Source: JAUILA01 sp964563925 (GTDB lineage Bacteria; Bacteroidota; Bacteroidia; Cytophagales; Cyclobacteriaceae). From it: a stretch of DNA of 64,000 bases. The notes under the pieces were generated by a model, which made no database searches, was not told the origin of the DNA, and was given only the letters and a program-made list of their open reading frames with translations. Below, piece by piece: positions 52,992 through 61,768 of the stretch; the first letter of the stretch is position 1; every line of letters starts with the position of its first letter. Location: positions 12,984-76,983 of the forward strand of contig CAZLZD010000018.1 of assembly GCA_964563925.1 (NCBI GenBank), read 5' to 3'. A program made the position numbers and the translations under genes.

Positions 52992-55397
52992 TCATCGCAT
53001 CAGGTGAATGACACCCTCATTTTTACCATTGAGTAACACAGGATCATCATTGTTATAACGGCCGTCCACCTTCCAGTAATAAACCCCATCGGGTTGTGGT
53101 TCCCCGTTTTTTGTCCCGTCCCATCCGGAGGCTGTTAATTCACCCGGATCGTTTGTGGAAAAAACGGTTGCGCCGTTTCGGTTATAAATGGTGAATGTAA
53201 ATGACGTGACGGGTGAAAGGCCATAGATCAGGAGCCGGTCATTATGCAAATCTCCGTTTGGGGTAAAAAGGTTAGGAATAAAGGCCTGGTCCTGTACTTC
53301 AATGTTTACTGTGGCAGAATCCGTACATGAAAGGGAGTCAGTTCCAATCACTGTGTAGATGATGGAAGCCGGAGGTGTGGCCACAGGATTAGCTGTAAAT
53401 GCGTCATCAAGATAGTCTGGTGGATACCACGCGTAACTTTCGGCTCCGCTTACCGACAGCGAAACGGAATTCCCTTTAAAGACGACTACAGAGTTTGGAT
53501 CGGCCTGCACGTCGGGCTTACTTATGAAAAGGAAGAATGAGTCTGTTTTAACGCAACCATTAAAATAGGTGTGGGCCAGTATGGTATCGTTTCGGGTAAG
53601 CTCGTAATTAAATTCAAGCCCTTCCCAGACCATCTCCAATGAACTGTTTATCCACCGGGTACTGTCACCCCCGGGAAATGTTTTGAGCGTAACGAGTTCT
53701 TCTTCGCAGCCCCAAATATCTGATGAGGTGGAGATGTCTTCCGACTCTGTCAGTACAAAAACGACAGGTTGCACCGGGTTTATTTCACAACTGTTATAGC
53801 TTACGGGCTTTTGATAGATCGTATCGCCTGCAACTGCCTTAAACCTGACGCGGTCTGACATACCGAGAAATCCGTTCTCTGCTGAGTACCAACCTGAAAG
53901 TCCGGTTGATGATAACGTTATACTGTCCTGGTCACAGAAAGGCAAATGGGTTACGGGTGGCAACGGGGCGCCTGCTTCAAAGGCGCCAAGGGCAATTGGC
54001 AAAGGATATTCACAGCCCGAGCCCGGTCCGTCTGGAAAAACCGGAAATCGGGCATTGTCCAGTGACTGGATTCCATAATAGTAAAGTCCGTCCTGAAGAT
54101 CCGTGATTGTCGCCTCATTTTGTAAACCCGAATTCCCCCTGACCCAATACATTCTCCTGGCTTCATCCAGATCAAATGCGCCGCTTCTAAACGTTGCATC
54201 CGTTGGATTTTTACCAATAATCACGTCATAGGTGATCTGACTTATTATGGTGTGATCATCAGTGGACGCCGCCCAGGCGATGAAAATCTCGTTGTTCACC
54301 TCAAATGCCACGTGGTAAGGCGGCAGGGAGGGGCCTCGGTTTGTGTCGGCGGTATTTGTAAAAAGGTGAATGAGCTCCTTATTCTCCCGGGAAAGAACCG
54401 CAATATCCAGGTCACCGTCATTTTCCTGGTCTCCAAAGGCTACTGCTGACGCCAGGACAGGAAGTGTAAAGACGGGCTCAAAACCGGTATCTTGCCCTTG
54501 CATCCAAAGCTGTCCTGTTCCATCCTCCCGTAGTTGCCAGATATCTGCTTGTCCGTCTGAAGTCAGGTCGGCCACGAACCGTGTGCTGCCCGTACCAGCG
54601 GGGAACAGCGTTGAGTCAACGGCAGGACTGAACCACCTGAGCTTGTCTGGATTATCGGAGGAGACGATCAAAGATTCATCCAGGGAATCCATTATAAGAT
54701 CGGCTGACGTGAGTGATTCAACGGGTGTATCAAGCCTTTGAGTCAGGGTCAGGCTGCCTTCTTTGAATGTACCGCTGAACAGCCCATATTCACCTGCAAA
54801 CAGGATATTTTTTTGTGACGGACTGTAAAAATTACCCCATGATACTGTATGAAAAACGGTGTCCGGGGAAAAATTCATCACGTCAGGTGTTTCTTTTGAA
54901 TTCAAAATAAGGGCGTTGAAATTCCGGTTGTCGTAAATGCCGCCCGCTATTAAGTCTTTTAACCCATCCTGATTCAGGTCAAATACAGCCAGGCTGATGA
55001 GGCTGTCCACTGGTATAAGGGGTACGGATTCAAAACCATTGGACCCCTGCAGCTCAATGACAAGGTTTCTCTGGCCTCCTCCATCGGATACCCCGATGAA
55101 ATCCAATAATCCATCATTATTCATATCTGCAAGTTCGAACAGTAACTGCGAGGGATGAATGTCAAGGAGTTGCGGAATCCAGCTCCCATTTTGACGGACG
55201 ATCAGGGAAACCTGTAAGGACGTTTCCATTTTATTTGCTACGATAAGGTCAGGCGATTGATTGCCATTCCAGTCGGCCCATCGGATAGCCATTTGCCGGC
55301 TTCCATCCATTCGGATCGTATCGGACGCGATGAACTGCTGGCCCAGCAATGGAAAGGCAAAGCTCATATATAATATTGCGATGAGGAGCTTTTTCAT
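52992..55397 (-). CDS. FG-GAP propeller protein with T9SS type B sorting domain
   Basis: An 801-residue exported protein (signal ending LLGQ). Residues of about 30-330 contain FG-GAP/VCBS blades with calcium-binding DxNxDG loops: ADMNNDGLLDFIGV, FDLNQDGLKDLIAG, GDQENDGDLDIAVL. A fibronectin-like segment with DLQDGLYYYGIQS and Ig-like repeats follow. The last 95 residues are the gliding-motility C-terminal domain: FIPNLFTPNGDLHNDRL, TIYNRNGATVFST, WDGTKNGEPQPDGVYYWKV. It should be T9SS-exported. It overlaps the TonB-like gene by 4 bp upstream and is 4 bp from the PorP-OmpA gene downstream. Confidence 0.94.
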   Translation of the reverse strand: MKKLLIAILYMSFAFPLLGQQFIASDTIRMDGSRQMAIRWADWNGNQSPDLIVANKMETSLQVSLIVRQNGSWIPQLLDIHPSQLLFELADMNNDGLLDFIGVSDGGGQRNLVIELQGSNGFESVPLIPVDSLISLAVFDLNQDGLKDLIAGGIYDNRNFNALILNSKETPDVMNFSPDTVFHTVSWGNFYSPSQKNILFAGEYGLFSGTFKEGSLTLTQRLDTPVESLTSADLIMDSLDESLIVSSDNPDKLRWFSPAVDSTLFPAGTGSTRFVADLTSDGQADIWQLREDGTGQLWMQGQDTGFEPVFTLPVLASAVAFGDQENDGDLDIAVLSRENKELIHLFTNTADTNRGPSLPPYHVAFEVNNEIFIAWAASTDDHTIISQITYDVIIGKNPTDATFRSGAFDLDEARRMYWVRGNSGLQNEATITDLQDGLYYYGIQSLDNARFPVFPDGPGSGCEYPLPIALGAFEAGAPLPPVTHLPFCDQDSITLSSTGLSGWYSAENGFLGMSDRVRFKAVAGDTIYQKPVSYNSCEINPVQPVVFVLTESEDISTSSDIWGCEEELVTLKTFPGGDSTRWINSSLEMVWEGLEFNYELTRNDTILAHTYFNGCVKTDSFFLFISKPDVQADPNSVVVFKGNSVSLSVSGAESYAWYPPDYLDDAFTANPVATPPASIIYTVIGTDSLSCTDSATVNIEVQDQAFIPNLFTPNGDLHNDRLLIYGLSPVTSFTFTIYNRNGATVFSTNDPGELTASGWDGTKNGEPQPDGVYYWKVDGRYNNDDPVLLNGKNEGVIHLMR

Positions 55398-56170
55398 GGC
55401 TTTGTAAAATAGAGAGGGATACTGATCTTACTGTCAACGGCTTTACCATTTATGGTAGCCGGATTCCAGGGCGGCATATTCTCCAGGACAAGAATAACCT
55501 GCTTATCAAAGGCGCGTCCCAGCGATTTTTCGAAGACGATATCGCCCACAGAACCATCCCTGAAGATGGTGAATGTCACCAGGGTCTGTCCGGAAATGTC
55601 ACTGTCAGCCACTTCCTCAGGATATTGCAGGTGATCTTCAAAATATTCATACAGCCGGGTTAAACCGACCTGAGGCTCTGCTTTTACAAAGAGCATCTCT
55701 TCCCCGGGAGGTGTTGCATCCGGGGCAACAGCCTCCTCGTCGCTATTTGTTTCCACGGACTTTTTTCCTGTTGCCCTTTCTTCCGTATTTGCCTCTTCAG
55801 GACTCCCTTTAAGAACGGAACTTTCCGGGGTCATCTCCTGATTCATGAATTCTTCTCCATCCACTTCTTTTGGAGTGTCCGTTTTTTCAGGATTCGCCCG
55901 GTTCATTATCGTCCCTATAGAGTCGTCCTCAATACTAGATGGTTTTTCATTTGTTTTGAGTTCCTGCGTATCATTCTGAACAGATTGTCTCCAGACAAAA
56001 AAGGTGGTCGCAATCAATATGATCAGTATCAGGCCAGCCAGGCTTTTGAACGGAAAGGAGACGGCGGGCTGCTCGAATTTTTCCAATACTTTCTGGAAAT
56101 CCATGTAGTCCGCAATTTCGCCATCGGTGATGGCAACGGGTTCACTTAATATTTTTAGATTCTTTTTCAT
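55394..56170 (-). CDS. Single-pass membrane protein with TonB-like C-terminal domain
   Basis: A 258-residue protein with a short cytosolic N-terminus (1-43; DGEIADYMDFQKVLEKFEQ), one transmembrane helix (about 44-62), a long acidic linker (about 65-165) and a TonB-type C-terminal domain: LQYPEEVADSDISGQTLVTF, GSVGDIVFEKS, MPPWNPATINGKAVDS and ISIPLYF. A proline-rich energy-transducer segment is missing. Placed directly after an ECF sigma gene with a 4-bp overlap, it holds the position normally taken by an anti-sigma factor, so the cytosolic tail may bind sigma; that is inference. Confidence 0.88.
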   Translation of the reverse strand: MKKNLKILSEPVAITDGEIADYMDFQKVLEKFEQPAVSFPFKSLAGLILIILIATTFFVWRQSVQNDTQELKTNEKPSSIEDDSIGTIMNRANPEKTDTPKEVDGEEFMNQEMTPESSVLKGSPEEANTEERATGKKSVETNSDEEAVAPDATPPGEEMLFVKAEPQVGLTRLYEYFEDHLQYPEEVADSDISGQTLVTFTIFRDGSVGDIVFEKSLGRAFDKQVILVLENMPPWNPATINGKAVDSKISIPLYFTKP

Positions 56171-56736
56171 GGTCTCAACCGGGTTTTAATTCTGGCAAGT
56201 GTACGGTAAAGTTTTACTTTGGCATTGTTTTCCGTGATATTCAGGATTTCACCAATGGAGCGGAAACTCATCTTTTCAAAAAATCGCAGCTCAATCAATT
56301 CGATCTCATCCCTCGTAAGGCATTCGAAAACCTGCTTTATCAGCTCATTGGAGTATTCTTCCGAAGGGGCATCTGTATTCAGTTCTTCGGCGAGCAGCTG
56401 TCGTGCCCTTTCATCCAGTACCACATGCTGCGTACGTTTGCCTTCCCGGAAATATCCGGCAATGGTGTTGCTGGCAATCCGAAACAACCACGAAGAAATT
56501 GGTATTCCCCGGGGTTCATAGGAAGACAGGTTTTTTAATGCGTTCAGAAAAACCTGCGATGTGAGGTCTGCTGTAACCTCCCTGTCACCGGTCCTGTTGA
56601 GAATGAAGCGAAATATCCTGGGAAAGAATTCCTTGTATAATGGTTCAAAAGCCGCCGGATCCTTTTGTGCAGCCCGGATAATTTGTGCTTCAGTGGATGA
56701 TTGCACGCGTTTACTGGATATAATTGGTTCGATCAT
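56167..56736 (-). CDS. ECF-type RNA polymerase sigma factor
   Basis: A 189-residue sigma-70 family protein. Region 2 spans about 28-95 (LYKEFFPRIFRFI, DLTSQVFLNALKNL, SWLFRIASNTI), and region 4 about 135-185 (LTRDEIELIELRFFEKMSFRSIGEILNITENNAKVKLYRTLARIK), here cited by its helix-turn-helix SIGEILN. Region 3 is absent, as in ECF sigmas. It heads a four-gene operon, and 53 bp upstream on the same strand lies moaE. The sequence before the ATG (TATATTGTGA) is near the -7 consensus but not exact. Confidence 0.94.
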   Translation of the reverse strand: MIEPIISSKRVQSSTEAQIIRAAQKDPAAFEPLYKEFFPRIFRFILNRTGDREVTADLTSQVFLNALKNLSSYEPRGIPISSWLFRIASNTIAGYFREGKRTQHVVLDERARQLLAEELNTDAPSEEYSNELIKQVFECLTRDEIELIELRFFEKMSFRSIGEILNITENNAKVKLYRTLARIKTRLRP

Positions 56737-56789
56737 TCACAATATAGAATGACAGAAAGATGAAAAGATACAGGTTGAATATACTTTTT

Positions 56790-57209
56790 TTAAGGATGCG
56801 CGGAAACCCAGACTTCTCCATCCTCGAACAGCTCCTTTTTCCAGATCGGAACGGTTTCTTTCAGGGTATCAATACAAAACTGGCAGGCAGCAAAGGTATG
56901 CTGGCGGTGGGGGGCGGAAACGGCTATCACCACAGCGATATCCCCGACAGACAGGGAGCCGGTCCGGTGATGGATAGCCACGGCACGTAAATCCCATTTC
57001 TTCCGGGCCTCCTCGGCAATCTTTTTCATTTCACGCAATGCCATGGGCGTGTAGGCTTCAAACTCAAGTCCTTTTACCGTTTTACCCTTTGTGGAGCTGC
57101 GTACGGTACCGGTAAATGAAGTGATGGCTCCGTTCTCATGGTCAGAAACCAGGAGGCACACCCCGGAGGTATCCAGTGCCTTTTCTGTGATATGGATTAG
57201 CTTATCCAC
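56790..57209 (-). CDS. moaE: Molybdopterin synthase large subunit MoaE
   Basis: A 139-residue catalytic subunit that transfers sulfur from MoaD to cPMP. KGLEFEAYTPMALREM, HHRTGSLSVGDIAVVIAV, PHRQHTFAAC and the active-site lysine in VPIWKKELF are present. Its start overlaps moaD by 8 bp. It is followed 53 bp later by the sigma gene on the same strand. Confidence 0.97.
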   Translation of the reverse strand: MDKLIHITEKALDTSGVCLLVSDHENGAITSFTGTVRSSTKGKTVKGLEFEAYTPMALREMKKIAEEARKKWDLRAVAIHHRTGSLSVGDIAVVIAVSAPHRQHTFAACQFCIDTLKETVPIWKKELFEDGEVWVSAHP

Positions 57210-57453
57210 CGCTTACGGGAGGAATGATGGCCACTTCGTCACGATCCTTCAGCAGGTGCTCGTCCGACGCATATTCTTCATTGACCGCCACGGCAAAAGA
57301 CCTGAGTTCCCGGAATTTCGGAAATTTTTCCTCCAGCTTTTTCTTCAGGTCGCCGACAGTCATCTTTTCTTCTATCTCCCAGGCTTCCTCACCGGCATTG
57401 GCAATATCATGGGTGATGCCAAAGTACATGATGTTAATTTTGGATGATTCCAT
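57202..57453 (-). CDS. moaD: Molybdopterin synthase sulfur-carrier subunit MoaD
   Basis: An 83-residue ubiquitin-fold sulfur carrier ending in the required Gly-Gly (IIPPVSGG), which is thiocarboxylated. LKDRDEVAIIPPVSGG is the family tail. It overlaps moaE by 8 bp and is divergent from moaA over 31 bp. Confidence 0.96.
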   Translation of the reverse strand: MESSKINIMYFGITHDIANAGEEAWEIEEKMTVGDLKKKLEEKFPKFRELRSFAVAVNEEYASDEHLLKDRDEVAIIPPVSGG

Positions 57454-57472
57454 TAAATCCCTTCCTTTTCCT

Positions 57473-57480
57473 TATTTTTG
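57473..57480 (+). promoter_or_regulatory. -7 box TATTTTTG, 4 bases before moaA
   Basis: A perfect TAnnTTTG in the 31-bp moaD-moaA spacer, with ATAC before the ATG at 57485. It predicts a leaderless moaA-tauE transcript. Confidence 0.65.
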
Positions 57481-57484
57481 ATAC

Positions 57485-58468
57485 ATGTCCTCACAAACAC
57501 TTACCGATTCCTTCGGACGTGATATCCGCTATCTCCGGCTCAGTGTCACCGACAGGTGCAATTTACGCTGTTTTTACTGTATGCCCAAGGAGGGGATCAC
57601 CTATGTGGATAAAGCAGATCTTCTCACGTATGAAGAAATGTTCCGCATTATCCGGGTCCTGCATGAAGCAGGGGTGAACAAGGTACGTATTACCGGCGGC
57701 GAACCGTTTACACGGAAAGACCTGATGTCCCTGTTGCGCAGAATTTCGGAGTTGCCCCGCCTGAACTGGCATATGACCACCAATGCAGTTTTGGTCGGTC
57801 CGTATATTTCAGAGCTCGCAAAGCTGGGAATAAGTTCAGTGAACGTGAGCCTCGATGCCATGGACAGGTCAGTCTTCCGCGAGATTACCCGAAGGGATGT
57901 TTTTGAAGAGGTGTATGAGAATCTTTTGCAGCTGGTCAGGAGCGGCATTAAGGTGAAAGTTAATTGTGTGGCGATGCGTAACCGTAACGAAGAGCAGATT
58001 CTGCCACTGGCGGGCCTGGCCAGGGAATATCCGGTCGATGTCCGATTTATTGAAGAGATGCCTTTTAACGGGACCAGCGAAGTACGCCCCATCCTTGATC
58101 ATCACGAGATCAAAAGTATCCTTAAATCACAGTATGCCGATCTGCAGCCTGCCAAAGGGCAAGGAGAGACGGCGGAAATATTTACTTCAACCTTGTTAAA
58201 AGGGCGCCTGGGTGTGATACCGGCATTTACCCGTACCTTTTGCGGGACCTGCGACCGGCTGCGGATCTCGGCCACCGGAGACCTGCGTACCTGCCTGTAC
58301 GGTACCGATGAATTGAACCTGGTGACGCTTATCAGGCAGGGGGCAGACGACAGCGAATTGCTGGAGGCCATCAGGCAGTCTGTCCTGCGGAAAGCCCCCG
58401 ATGGACATGAGGCCGAGAAGCGGCACACGGAATTTCCCAATACCTCCATGTCAGTACTCGGCGGATGA
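57485..58468 (+). CDS. moaA: GTP 3',8-cyclase MoaA
   Basis: A 327-residue radical-SAM enzyme starting Moco synthesis from GTP. The N-terminal cluster motif is C25-x3-C29-x2-C32 (DRCNLRCFYCMP). The C-terminal cluster is CGTC followed by Cys about 14 residues later (FCGTCDRLRI...LRTCL). The catalytic C-terminal Gly-Gly tail (SVLGG) is intact. The stop overlaps the tauE start by 4 bp. Confidence 0.98.
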   Translation: MSSQTLTDSFGRDIRYLRLSVTDRCNLRCFYCMPKEGITYVDKADLLTYEEMFRIIRVLHEAGVNKVRITGGEPFTRKDLMSLLRRISELPRLNWHMTTNAVLVGPYISELAKLGISSVNVSLDAMDRSVFREITRRDVFEEVYENLLQLVRSGIKVKVNCVAMRNRNEEQILPLAGLAREYPVDVRFIEEMPFNGTSEVRPILDHHEIKSILKSQYADLQPAKGQGETAEIFTSTLLKGRLGVIPAFTRTFCGTCDRLRISATGDLRTCLYGTDELNLVTLIRQGADDSELLEAIRQSVLRKAPDGHEAEKRHTEFPNTSMSVLGG

Positions 58469-59226
58469 TGGAAGTATCCTGGATACTTATACTTCTTTTC
58501 TTTTTTGTGGCGCTCCTTTATTCTACTGTGGGATTCGGGGGTGGCAGCAGTTACATTGCCATCATGGTCCTGGCCGGGATTGACACCTTCCTGCTGCGGT
58601 CCACGGCGCTGATGTGCAATATCGTGGTCGTAACCAGTGGTTGCTGGATATTTTACCGTTCCGGTCTGCTGTCGCTCAGAAAGATTCTGCCCATCATCCT
58701 GTTCAGTATCCCCATGGCTTTTATCGGGGGTATCTGGCCGATCCGCGAAAAGGTGCTGCTGATGCTGCTGGGAATTTCCCTGCTGGTTGCCGCCCTGCTG
58801 ATGTGGCGGCGTCCGCTGGTGCCGTCGGATGACCAGGTGAAGCCCCAGAAAATTACCAGGACCGGCATCATTGGCGGTGGAGTAGGGTTGCTATCCGGAC
58901 TGGTAGGAATAGGAGGGGGTATATTCCTTTCCCCGATCCTGAACCTGCTGCGCTGGGATACACCCAAGCGGATTGCTGCCACCGCAAGCTTTTTTATCCT
59001 GGTGAATTCGGTGGCGGGCCTTACCGGCCAGTGGATACAATATTCCCCCCAGGTCGATTTCACCTGGTCCTGGCCGTTGCTGGCAGCAGTACTCGCAGGC
59101 GGCCAAATTGGTTCCAGGATCTCGGTACTCAGGTTCAATCAGGTGATGGTGCGCAGAATGACTGCCGCCGTTATTTTTGTGGCGGGCGCCAGGATTCTCT
59201 GGGACCAGGTTACAACTGCCGGCTAA
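58465..59226 (+). CDS. TauE/SafE family sulfite exporter-like permease
   Basis: A 253-residue inner-membrane protein with about eight hydrophobic segments, the opening LYSTVGFGGGSSYIAIMVLAG and the second-half repeat GLVGIGGGIFLSPILNLL. It is translationally coupled to moaA (ATGA overlap), a pairing that suggests sulfite or thio-compound export linked to Moco-dependent metabolism such as sulfite oxidation; no such oxidase is in the window. A paralogue lies at 18470. Confidence 0.9.
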   Translation: MMEVSWILILLFFFVALLYSTVGFGGGSSYIAIMVLAGIDTFLLRSTALMCNIVVVTSGCWIFYRSGLLSLRKILPIILFSIPMAFIGGIWPIREKVLLMLLGISLLVAALLMWRRPLVPSDDQVKPQKITRTGIIGGGVGLLSGLVGIGGGIFLSPILNLLRWDTPKRIAATASFFILVNSVAGLTGQWIQYSPQVDFTWSWPLLAAVLAGGQIGSRISVLRFNQVMVRRMTAAVIFVAGARILWDQVTTAG

Positions 59227-59284
59227 ATTTAATTTTCAAAACGCCAGGATTCTTGACTAATTTGCGTTATCTATTTACTCACTT

Positions 59285-61768
59285 ATGAAGCAGCTTCAAT
59301 TCCGACGTCACATTCTCCCACACCTTATTGCGGTCCTGGTCTTTCTCCTGGTCACCGTCATTTTTTTCAGTCCGATTTTCTTTAAAAACCGGACGCTGGA
59401 CCAATACGATATTAAGCAATGGAAAGGCAGCGCCCAGCAGGCCATCGAGCACAGGGAGGAGACTGGTGAGGAATTATTGTGGACGAACTCCATGTTTGGC
59501 GGCATGCCGTCTTACCTGGTCGAACTGGATTGGAATGACGATATAATAACCACGATCAAGATTGTTACCGCCTTCGGGCTTCCGCATCCCGTCCGGAATA
59601 TCTTCGCCGCCTTTGTCAGCTTTTACATTCTGCTCCTGGCCTTCCGGGTCAGGCCCTGGCTGGCTATCGGAGGTGCCCTGGCCTTTGGCTTGTCGAGCTA
59701 TATGCTGATCGGCCTGGCCGCGGGCCACAATGCCCGGATTGGAGCCATTGCCTATATGCCGCTGGTCATGGCGGGAATACATACCTGCCTTTACAGGAAC
59801 CGCTGGGTCGGTTTTGGTCTTACCACACTTGCCGTTGCCCTGCATTTGCGGGAGAATCACCTTCAGATAACCTATTACCTGCTTTTTATCATCGTGGCCT
59901 ACGGTGTCATCTACCTGGTGGCAGCGGCGAAAGAGGGACGCCTGAAAGCCTTTGCAACAAGTGCCGCCCTGTTACTTATTGCCGCCCTGGTAGGGCTTGG
60001 TACTTTTTATGGGAAATTCTGGGCGATTTCAGAGTACAGCGAGTATTCGATGCGGGGGGTATCCGAACTTCAGTCAGACCAGGAAGCCGGGGAAAATGAA
60101 AGCGGGTTGAAAAGGGATTATGCCTTTGAATACAGTGCAGGGATCTATGAACCCATGACACTGCTGATACCCCAGTTTTACGGGGGCAGCAGCTCAAATC
60201 TCCTGGCCGCTGATGAGGAGAATGAAGTGACCCAGGCCCTTCAGCGCGCCGGGAATCCCCAAATGGCCAACCAGCTGGCACGGTATACCTCGGCCTACTG
60301 GGGCCCCCAGGCAAGCTCGGCCCCTTACTACGCCGGGGCGATTGTCTGTTTCCTTTTTGTCCTGGCATTTTTCTTTGCCCCCAAACGATTTGTCCTGTGG
60401 TGTACCCTGATCGCCGTGCTGGGTATTGTGTTAAGCTGGGGGAGTAGCTGGGAAGCCTTTAATTATGCCATGTTTGATTATTTCCCGGGGTATAATAAAT
60501 TCCGGTCGGTGACATTCGCCCTTGTCCTCACGTTGTTTGCCATGCCATTGATGGGGTTTGTGGGCCTGGAGAATTTTATGCAGACAACAAAAGATAAAGC
60601 AGCGATTAAAAAGCTGCTGATTTCCCTTGGCCTCACCGGGGGATTGTGCCTGATCATTTTTCTTCTTGCCGGGATGGGAGATTATCTCCGTGAAGGTGAA
60701 GAACAATTGCCCGGATGGTTCCTCAACGCCCTCACCGCAGACCGCGAGTCGCTCCTGAGAGGGGATGCATTCCGGTCATTCCTGTTCATTGCATTATCCG
60801 GTGCAGTGATTTACTTCTTCGCCAAGGAAAAGATCAATTCAGTGCTCGCAGCTTCAGTGCTGGGATTGTTACTCCTGGCGGATATGTGGGCCGTTGATGC
60901 CCGGTATTTTACGGAGGATAATTATCGTCGCAACTCAGACCGTGGCTTTTTTGTCGCCACGCCCGCTGATCAGGAAATACTTAAAGATACGGAGGAGGGT
61001 TACCGGGTATATGAATTACGGAATCCGTTTGCCGAGGCACGTACATCCTATTATCACGCATCCCTGGGCGGATATCACGGCGCAAAAATCCGGCGTTACC
61101 AGGACCTGGTTGAATATTGTATTTCCCCTGAAACGCAGGAACTCATCAATGCCTTTCAGTCGGGTACTCCTGACCTATCCCAATTTGGTGTGCTCAACAT
61201 GCTGAACACCCGTTACCTGGTTTACGGGTCGGAAGCCGCCAATATTATCCGTAATCCGGCTGCCAACGGCAACGCATGGCTGGTTGCCAGCCTCGAGACG
61301 GTAAACGGACCGGATGAAGAGATAAGCCGGACCTGTGAGCTGGATACAAGAAATACCGCTGTCGCAGACCAGACCAGGTTTGAGGTTGCTGCGAAGTCCT
61401 TTGAGAATTCGGGAAGTATTACCGTGCAGGAATATTCGCCCGATGAGATTACCTATTCGTATGAAAATCCTGGAGAAGGGCTCGCCGTATTCTCCGAGAT
61501 TTACTACCCTGAAGGGTGGGAGGTATATATTGACGGTGAACCGGCCGACCTCATACGGGTTAATTATGTGCTCCGTGCCTTGCAGGTACCTGCGGGGTCC
61601 CACACCATTCATATGGAATTCCGACCGGCAGCTTATTACGTGGGAGATACGATCATTCTGGTATCATCCATCGTGATGCTGGTGATATTTGCCGGCGGAT
61701 TGTATATGGGATGGCGGCAGTTTACCGGGACTGCTCCTCAAGCTGATCCAGCGCCCGGAGACGCTTAA
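59285..61768 (+). CDS. YfhO family multi-pass membrane protein
   Basis: An 827-residue protein with roughly a dozen transmembrane segments (first at about 12-30) and the Bacteroidota YfhO pattern: LWTNSMFGGMPSYL early, GHNARIGAIAYMPLVMAGI, and a soluble tail with EIYYPEGWEVYIDGEPA and LQVPAGSHTIHMEFRP. YfhO proteins have a GT-C-like fold and take part in glycosylation of surface polymers in other phyla; the substrate is unknown. Its 3' end overlaps the convergent Ste24-type gene by 47 bp, so one gene's stop lies inside the other. Confidence 0.9.
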   Translation: MKQLQFRRHILPHLIAVLVFLLVTVIFFSPIFFKNRTLDQYDIKQWKGSAQQAIEHREETGEELLWTNSMFGGMPSYLVELDWNDDIITTIKIVTAFGLPHPVRNIFAAFVSFYILLLAFRVRPWLAIGGALAFGLSSYMLIGLAAGHNARIGAIAYMPLVMAGIHTCLYRNRWVGFGLTTLAVALHLRENHLQITYYLLFIIVAYGVIYLVAAAKEGRLKAFATSAALLLIAALVGLGTFYGKFWAISEYSEYSMRGVSELQSDQEAGENESGLKRDYAFEYSAGIYEPMTLLIPQFYGGSSSNLLAADEENEVTQALQRAGNPQMANQLARYTSAYWGPQASSAPYYAGAIVCFLFVLAFFFAPKRFVLWCTLIAVLGIVLSWGSSWEAFNYAMFDYFPGYNKFRSVTFALVLTLFAMPLMGFVGLENFMQTTKDKAAIKKLLISLGLTGGLCLIIFLLAGMGDYLREGEEQLPGWFLNALTADRESLLRGDAFRSFLFIALSGAVIYFFAKEKINSVLAASVLGLLLLADMWAVDARYFTEDNYRRNSDRGFFVATPADQEILKDTEEGYRVYELRNPFAEARTSYYHASLGGYHGAKIRRYQDLVEYCISPETQELINAFQSGTPDLSQFGVLNMLNTRYLVYGSEAANIIRNPAANGNAWLVASLETVNGPDEEISRTCELDTRNTAVADQTRFEVAAKSFENSGSITVQEYSPDEITYSYENPGEGLAVFSEIYYPEGWEVYIDGEPADLIRVNYVLRALQVPAGSHTIHMEFRPAAYYVGDTIILVSSIVMLVIFAGGLYMGWRQFTGTAPQADPAPGDA

